The notes under the pieces are model-generated. The model did not search any database and was not told where the DNA came from. It saw only the letters and a list, made by a program, of their open reading frames with translations. From assembly GCF_000002235.5 (NCBI RefSeq), contig NW_022145609.1:6145214-6209213 (forward strand): DNA of 64,000 bases, given 5' to 3'. Every line of letters begins with the position of its first letter. Positions within the stretch are counted from its first letter, which is position 1. This DNA is from Strongylocentrotus purpuratus (lineage: Eukaryota; Echinodermata; Echinoidea; Camarodonta; Strongylocentrotidae). Position numbers and translations under genes: made by a program. Positions 58,601 through 64,000 of this stretch are shown here, in pieces.

Positions 58601-61600
58601 TTCCTGGTTTCAACTCGGTCAATACAAACTCCATTATTCGTTGAAGATTGCCCTCTCCCACACCTGAGTCGATTCTACCAACCTCTATCCATTCCTCTCC
58701 CATGGTTTGCTGATAGATAAGGTAACCAACAACAGGTCCATCGCCAGGATCCAGGCAAGGTATCCAAGAGCTCCAGAAGACAGTGACTGATGACGAGCTG
58801 ATTTCTCCGACTGTTGGGCCTATTTGCAGCTCTGGTAATGCTGGAAATGATAAAGCTGTCATGTTTATAACTCGTTTATGTGTAAATTACCTTTATGTTA
58901 TGAAAAAAAAACCAAGGGAAATAAACAAATAAATCAAGTGCAAGAGCCCCATCCCAATCTGGGTACAATGACAGCGAATTTTTCAATTTCAATTCATTTA
59001 TGTTTCCAACAAAACATTATAAATCAATTATAAATATTAAAAACAAATTGTTCTATAAAGCAATGCTTGTAAAAATGTGAACACCTCAAATGATACTTAA
59101 GTCCGTAACTACAAAAGGAACTACCAAATAGGGGGAAAGGGGGTGCCAACAGGGATGAAAACTAGACAAGACAGTTCTTTACATGACAAAGATAGAAGAA
59201 CGCGGATAAAAATGATAAGATGATAAAATGCATTCGTTATTACATCAAGTAAAATTAATGCCGCCTTGTGTGCAAGACTAGAGTGACATTTGAAGACACA
59301 TAAGCATATTGATAGATGTGATCTCACTCACAAATTACTTTCTGGCAAATGAAGTTTCTGTTTAGTGAACAGTTTGCATCGTCCCAACGTCCATGTCTGT
59401 CAGTCTTTATGCTCGACCAGAGGCAAGCACAATTTTGATCTCCACCTCTATTGTTTGGTTCATTTGGCGCCCAACCATCGTATCTAATACAAAACAAAGG
59501 AAAATAAAATGCATGACAATTGCAATAGCAATAAAATAACCAGACTTGAGGGTGAGCATATACTATAAATGGGATTTTAGACTATCCAATCCTAATTGAA
59601 TGTAATGCCGGTTAAATAATCGTTTACAGAACATAAATAACCATACAATCATAATCGTTTTAACGACATTGGAAAGTGTTAAGAACATCTTTCAAACGTT
59701 TTGTGTTTGCTGGTATTTTAATTGGGATATGAGATAATTATAGAAACGTGCATACTCATAAATTCTGACAAACTTCTGACAAACTTCATCGCTATGCATG
59801 GAGATCCAACTTCAAATGAATAATAACTGTCAAACGACATGAATAAGTCCTACGAGATTAATCAAAGAAATGCACTTATTTTATTGTCGATATCGTGATT
59901 ATAGTGCTTACATCACTGGTGTGCCGTCAAGCCATCTGAATTGATCTTCGACCTCTCTGTCATTGCAACCAATCCAAAAGCACCGCGTATCTTTTACGAC
60001 CGGAGTGAGGAAAGTCGTCAAGAAAACCTGCATTGGTGTTGAAAAATATTAAATATACGACACACTTCTCATTCCTAAAACCAATTATCCAGCGGAAGAA
60101 TCACAAAGAAAAGTTCTATGGACTGAGCGTAACATGATATTGATTAGAAACTATTCAATCTAAGTGAAACATTCTCCACATCTCTTTATACTTGGCATCA
60201 CTCAAATGAAGAATCGTACACAACTTTATATGTGCAATGATTTAGAATATTTTTTTTTAAAGAATCGGACATTTTCCTATCAAATGAATATTACCCCTTA
60301 GACACGATGTGTCATTGCTGTGAGAGTGACGTTCAAGAAGTAAATCGTGCACAGATTGCATTATATTACTCGCCCATACACTAATTGCCTTCGTAGGCTC
60401 TATTAGCGTAGGTATTGACGCAATCCATATTGCGCGATCCTCGTGTGTAATAAATATCGCATGCACCACATAACCGACGATTATTATCAGCGCATCGTTC
60501 ACTTTGCATTCATTCTTTTTACTATAATTATCACCCTTGCGTGTTGCTACGTCAGAAAGTAACGCTTCAAGAGCAATGGTGGATTTGTAATGATAACACA
60601 TTTAAACAGAACTCAGCCATAACTTATAGCTGTATATGTATCACGTTGCAAGCTGAGAAAGTAAGTGTGATTAACATCTGACCATTATTTGAATCGATTT
60701 AATACCTGGATCTCGTCTGAGTCAACCCTTGCTAGATTCGCTCCGTAACCTTGGCAGAGATCCTGCGCCTGATCGTACCCTTCTAGGGTGATTTTATCCA
60801 CTAGATAGACTGCGTCATCCAGTCGGTGCCATTCAGGAGAGGATGTCTGACTTGTTACTGTATTATGATATGAAAGTGACAGTTTCGAAATTATAAGGCG
60901 GCTGCTTCCTCCGAGCATTCGTATGGTAATACCTGACACAGCGGAACGTTGAAACAGCGCATATAGTTAACAACACCCCAAGGTAGGTCAAATTGTAAGT
61001 GATCTTTTCCCCTTTTTAAACAGGGCGCTGAAGGGTGGCTTTTCAGAAAAATAAGGTCTTTACATTTCTTGGTGCCTTTTCACTTCAAACTTAGTAGACA
61101 GCTCCCCCTGCAGAAGTGCCCCAGCACCATCCTATGCATGGGTTGAGGTGCACCCCCCCCCGAAACAAATCAAAATGAGGGATGGTGCTGCAGTGTCACC
61201 AGCACCTCCGTTTCCCAAGATGAATAAAGATAATTCAACTGAGAATTTAGAAAACATATGCGCGTAACAGTGGATACATTAAAGATTCTATATCCCTTTT
61301 GCAGCCAACATCAAATTAATTTATGCAGAACTTTGCAGGAATTATGAATATCAGCCTTTTCACACACAGCTAAAATTCTATAAACATGATTAGTTTAAAG
61401 GGCTTTAAACTAATCACCTGTACATACGATATCATTCACACACAGAAATTTCGTTGCGATCGTTAATCGTTTCGTGATTAACTAATGCTCTTAAAATGCG
61501 CAGTAGTGCCATTGCGCATTGAAGGTCAGGTCATATCAAACAGAGCGCTCGCTCCATCCAGTTTAAACACGTTTAAACACTGACAAAAAACCGTTCACAC

Positions 61601-62522
61601 ACAAAATGTCAAGCTCTCTAGATACGAACTTCGTATCTGCAGCCTGCTTTTATGGGCGTATGAATCGCGACTTCGTATCTATCCCAACATCGTATAAACG
61701 ATGTTCACACGGGGAAAATTTTCTATAAACATGTTTAAAACTGTTGAGTTAAACACGTTTATACTAATCATCTGTAAATACAAGGAATTTTAGCTGTGTG
61801 TGAAAAGGCTGTGTGTCATGTATGTCCTATCTGTTAGCAGTGTCTTAATATTCAAATTATGCAAGGAAACCCGTTTACTTGCTAAGTTGCTAGACTACAC
61901 TGTCAGACACTATTGAGTGACTGACTGGCTTTTTTCTTCTTTGGTAATAACATACATAAAATGAGCTGTAAAGGGTACATGAGCATTTGTCTACATCAGT
62001 ATCCCACTTCTTGTAAAGGCCAACATTAAACTGATTGAATCTTTGCGCAGCACAAAACGTACGACCATTCGGTACAATGGTCTAAAAACCAGACTATTAC
62101 TTACTGTATTGGTGTCACTTAAGTCGATTCGACAACTATTAGTCGTTATTTTACCACTTAAAGACATTTTCAAGCCCCCCTTTTTTTTTAGGGAAGCTCT
62201 AAATTAGTATTATCTTTCAAATGCCGTTGGAATTTAACCTTTTTTTTTCTTTTGGCCTGCAAATGGGACATAGTACCTTTAATGTTTGTAACATGGTATT
62301 CGTTCTGTCTTTTAAAAGTACCCTGAAGGTATTTAATCGTTCTTGAATAATATTTTACAAGTATTAAGCAAAGTACACAAAACAAATTAAAACAGAACAA
62401 AAATGTGGTGATTTTTTATGATGGCCATCAATATATGTCTAAGTATACTTACCCCCTTTTAAAGACGCGATGGCTGCAATGATGATAGTAACGAACACTG
62501 TCTTCTCGGAGGCGAATTTCAT
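55433..62522 (-). CDS. Copy 4: receptor with CTLD, two FN3 domains, TM and ITAM-like tail; Ig exon lost
   Basis: Exons: 62453-62522, 60706-60857, 59912-60027, 59332-59483, 58508-58840, 57194-57526, 56483-56582, 55433-55664; 1488 nt, 495 codons plus TAG, no internal stop. Product: signal peptide (1-23), CTLD (24-163) with EPN and WDD, FN3 (164-274), FN3 (275-385), membrane span (about 394-418), tail (419-495). The Ig exon is absent between 58841 and 59331; a LINE-tail fragment sits there instead. Between the two FN3 exons lies the last 68 bp of an Ig exon with its donor but no acceptor. All joins are phase 1, so loss of Ig and gain of FN3 keep the frame. The tail has HYELP, AYQGL, FYDDI and EYVYM. 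The exon set is seen; its splicing as listed is predicted. Confidence 0.8.
56030..56440. repeat. G-rich minisatellite in copy 4 intron 7
   Basis: GGGGGTAATTGTCC and GGGGTAATTTTCC units with several G-runs. Counterpart of 25680-25960 in copy 2 intron 7. Long glycine- or proline-rich frames are artefacts. Confidence 0.75.
56483..56582 (-). CDS. Copy 4 exon 7: transmembrane segment
   Basis: 100 nt. SQYLRKTS then VWMVLFVISFLGIIILAFAL and AIV before a cysteine. Confidence 0.87.
57194..57526 (-). CDS. Copy 4 exon 6: second fibronectin type III domain
   Basis: 333 nt, phase 1-1. VTVFWSSW, GYLIYQQT, LKPGTEYNISVSAVIQGP. It lies next to the transmembrane exon, in the position of FN3 in copies 2 and 3. 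Confidence 0.85.
57767..58172. mobile_element. About 406 bp MITE in copy 4
   Basis: CATTAAAGGTAAAGACCAGT at the left is mirrored by ACTGATCTTTATCTTTAATT at the right. No coding capacity. Lies between the second FN3 exon and the Ig remnant. Confidence 0.65.
58231..58298 (-). pseudogene. Ig exon remnant in copy 4 intron
   Basis: The last 68 bp of the Ig exon, ending SFSLDAFSAVFDFYG with its intact GTAATA donor. Homology stops at about 58299, inside the GEL-C region of the exon, and the following bases match DNA found downstream of FN3 exons. With no acceptor it should not be spliced in. Confidence 0.8.
58508..58840 (-). CDS. Copy 4 exon 5: first fibronectin type III domain
   Basis: 333 nt, phase 1-1, acceptor TTTCCAG and donor GTGAGT, fully open. 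VTVFWSSW, GYLIYQQT, LKPGTKYNISVSAV. It shares the VIQGPGGEGPRS segment with the second FN3, showing they are close duplicates. Confidence 0.85.
58978..59245 (-). mobile_element. LINE 3-prime fragment where the Ig exon is missing
   Basis: Minus strand ends AAATGAATTGAAATTGAAAA. Flanking DNA on both sides matches receptor introns (27480-27580 on one side, 29555-29590 on the other), so this fragment spans the Ig deletion. Confidence 0.6.
59332..59483 (-). CDS. Copy 4 exon 4: CTLD loop (EPN, WDD)
   Basis: 152 nt. WAPNEPNNRGGDQNCAC with EPN, then WDDANC and ICQKVI. It ends in phase 1, compatible with direct joining to FN3. Confidence 0.87.
59912..60027 (-). CDS. Copy 4 exon 3: CTLD core with WIG motif
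   Basis: 116 nt, acceptor AATGCAG and donor GTAAGC. RCFWIGCNDREVEDQFRWLD. Confidence 0.87.
60706..60857 (-). CDS. Copy 4 exon 2: first third of CTLD
   Basis: 152 nt, acceptor AATACAG and donor GTATTA. It has three extra codons (SSP) before EWHRLDDAVYLVD, then DLCQGYGANLARVDSDEIQ. Confidence 0.87.
61352..61811. mobile_element. 460 bp TIR element in copy 4 intron 1
   Basis: Termini CAGCCTTTTCACACACAGCT and its mirror, then further inverted blocks (GTTTAAAGGGCTTTAAAC). The sister DNA at 21385-21410 is uninterrupted. Confidence 0.75.
62453..62522 (-). CDS. Copy 4 exon 1: signal peptide
   Basis: 70 nt, ATG to GTAAGT. MKFASEKTVF, hydrophobic VTIIIAAIASL, then KG. Confidence 0.88.
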
Positions 62523-62635
62523 GTTAAATCAAAAAATTGATGGGAGTTGATGTTAGTAACAGATGCTATTCATTTATGATTGTATTTCAAAATGTATGTT
62601 CATGAACATAGACTGGAAGAGAAATGAACGTTGCC

Positions 62636-62725
62636 GTGTCTCGCGCTGAAATGACCTCAATCAAACTTGGAACCTTCTGTTTCGTTTTCTGGGCTTGTTG
62701 ACAATAACTTTCCTCTTTCAGTTCC
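62636..62725 (-). promoter_or_regulatory. Copy 4 candidate promoter block
   Basis: The conserved block begins 114 bp before the ATG. At 62716-62725 the coding strand reads GGAACTGAAA, the spacing of an ETS-IRF composite element, followed by GAGGAAAGT. Confidence 0.35.
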
Positions 62726-62959
62726 ATTTTTTTTTGCTACATCATCTTATTTTTAAATAAAATTAAACGTTTCCGTCCATGTTCATGCTTCCATAATCTG
62801 CAATGAAAGACGGAAAGCCTATTTGTAAGCGAATTCTCGGTTTAATTTTTTTTTCTTTGTATTTTCCTAAATGCACTGTGGGGTGTGGGCGGCTAAAAAT
62901 AAGAAAAAGAAAAAAAGAAAGAAAAAGAAAGAAAAAGAGGATTAAAAAATCATGCATAT

Positions 62960-63250
62960 TTATCATTGTATTTCAAAATGAACATAGACTGGATGTGAAT
63001 TAAACGTTGAGGACATGTCTCGCGCTTAAATGACCTTCAACAAGCTTGGAATCTCCCGCTTTGTTTCCTGGGATTGTTGACATGACTCTTCTACTTTTAG
63101 TTTCAAATAAAAAATTTGCTATATCACCCTATCTTATTTTAGAATAGAAGTAACCGTTTCTTTCCATGTTCATGCTTCCATGTTTGGCAATAAAATAATT
63201 TGATTGATCTCTTCCGAAGACAGAAAGCCTATTTGTAAGCGAAAGAATAA
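62960..63250 (-). repeat. Second copy of the receptor upstream region
   Basis: Homologous to 62575-62830 and to the upstream regions of the other copies, including a diverged promoter block at 63015-63035. No signal exon follows it, so it is a local tandem duplication of promoter DNA or the stump of another copy. Confidence 0.6.
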
Positions 63251-64000
63251 CTTCTCAGTTTAATTATTTGTTTTCTGTGTGTTTTCCTGAATGCACTGTG
63301 GAAATAAATAATCATAGTGATGACGACGATGTTGATGAACGATAACCACAATTATCCAAAAGAAAATAATAATAATAATAATGATGTTAATAATAAGAAT
63401 ATTTATTATAATAATAAAGTAGTAGTAGTAGGTATAGCACACCAAAAATAAGTAAGACAAACACATGTGTTTTGATGATTGCAAATGATCAAGCTTTATG
63501 AAAGCTTAAAAAAAAAAAAAAAATTGAAATCGGTCAATGGGTTGTGATTTTATACCATTTCTTGAATATCGCAAAATTACCGAAAAACCTGCCAAAAATG
63601 GTCAAATTGGCAAAAATGGCAAAATTCGACAAAGTTGACAACTTAATTCATCACTTTCTCGGACACAAATAATAAATTAAATTATCAGACACTAAAATAT
63701 CATTTTTGTGGTAAAAAAAATACAAAAAAGAAAGTGATTTTGCCATTTTTGCGAATCTGCAGATATGAAAAAGTTGTGAAAATAACTAAGTCCGTCTAAT
63801 TAATATGCGCATATGTAATCAAATCAAAACCGAACATGATACATCAATGAAACCAATGTATATCAGACAGGTATGGAAATATATATTTTTTGAAGAAAAA
63901 AAATAATTATGAATATTCATCAAATATGCAAATTAGGTCATTTCAGCTAATTATATATATATAAAAGAAAGTCAAACTGTTCATTTTGTTGGCATTTTTT
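63251..64000. other. Right edge, no recognised gene
   Basis: AT trinucleotide run at 63365-63432 and a poly-A run near 63510. 63540-64000 is A/T-rich with ATTTGGC-like words. No exon is recognised. Confidence 0.5.

Overview
This window looks like nuclear DNA of an invertebrate animal, most likely a marine deuterostome (echinoderm, hemichordate or cephalochordate type). It has GT-AG introns, AT-rich non-coding DNA, many SINEs, MITEs and foldback elements, a decayed LINE, and long poly-G and trinucleotide tracts. The species cannot be fixed from the sequence alone. No bacterial-style operon, rRNA or CRISPR array is present.

The protein-coding content is a tandem cluster of four paralogous receptor genes, all on the minus strand, which I call copies 1 to 4 from left to right. 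I assembled them exon by exon from splice sites and reading phase. The ancestral design has 8 exons: signal peptide (70 nt), three exons for a C-type lectin domain (CTLD), one Ig-like exon (306 nt), one fibronectin type III exon (333 or 336 nt), one transmembrane exon (91 or 100 nt) and one cytoplasmic-tail exon. Copy 2 (23742-31669, 470 aa) and copy 3 (39957-49166, 483 aa) keep the full design. Copy 1 (5825-16156) keeps signal to FN3, but its membrane and tail exons are not in the 5.8 kb to its left; homology to the other copies breaks near 5490. Copy 4 (55433-62522, 495 aa) has lost its Ig exon and carries two FN3 exons, with a 68 bp Ig remnant between them. All joins stay in frame.

The copies differ where function would be set. 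The CTLD sugar-site motif is EPS in copy 1, EPN in copies 2 and 4, and QPD in copy 3. Tails of copies 3 and 4 carry YxxL-x12-YxxI, an ITAM-like spacing, plus a C-terminal YVNI or YVYM. Copy 2 has lost the second half of the ITAM-like motif and, through a 10 nt deletion, the C-terminal tyrosines. Upstream regions share a 20 bp block 102-114 bp before the ATG and, further up, an IRF/ETS-like site. I read this as a rapidly changing family of lectin-type cell-surface receptors, plausibly innate immune or recognition receptors; that role is inference.

Layout: 1-5490 is repeat-rich non-coding DNA (MITE, 113 bp tandem repeat, SINE, duplicated pyrimidine tracts). 5495-16160 is copy 1, with a tandem array, a LINE, a SINE and a minisatellite in its introns. 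16160-23740 is an upstream spacer with a TIR element holding a nested MITE. 23742-31669 is copy 2. 31670-39950 is a spacer with an inverted element pair, a possible zinc-ribbon exon on the plus strand and a TTAA-flanked foldback element. 39957-49166 is copy 3. 49170-55430 is a spacer paralogous to 16160-23740, with a TA-flanked palindromic element. 55433-62522 is copy 4, and 62523-64000 its upstream region, part of which is duplicated. Because the copies are paralogous, several insertions can be dated and bounded against an empty site in a sister copy.
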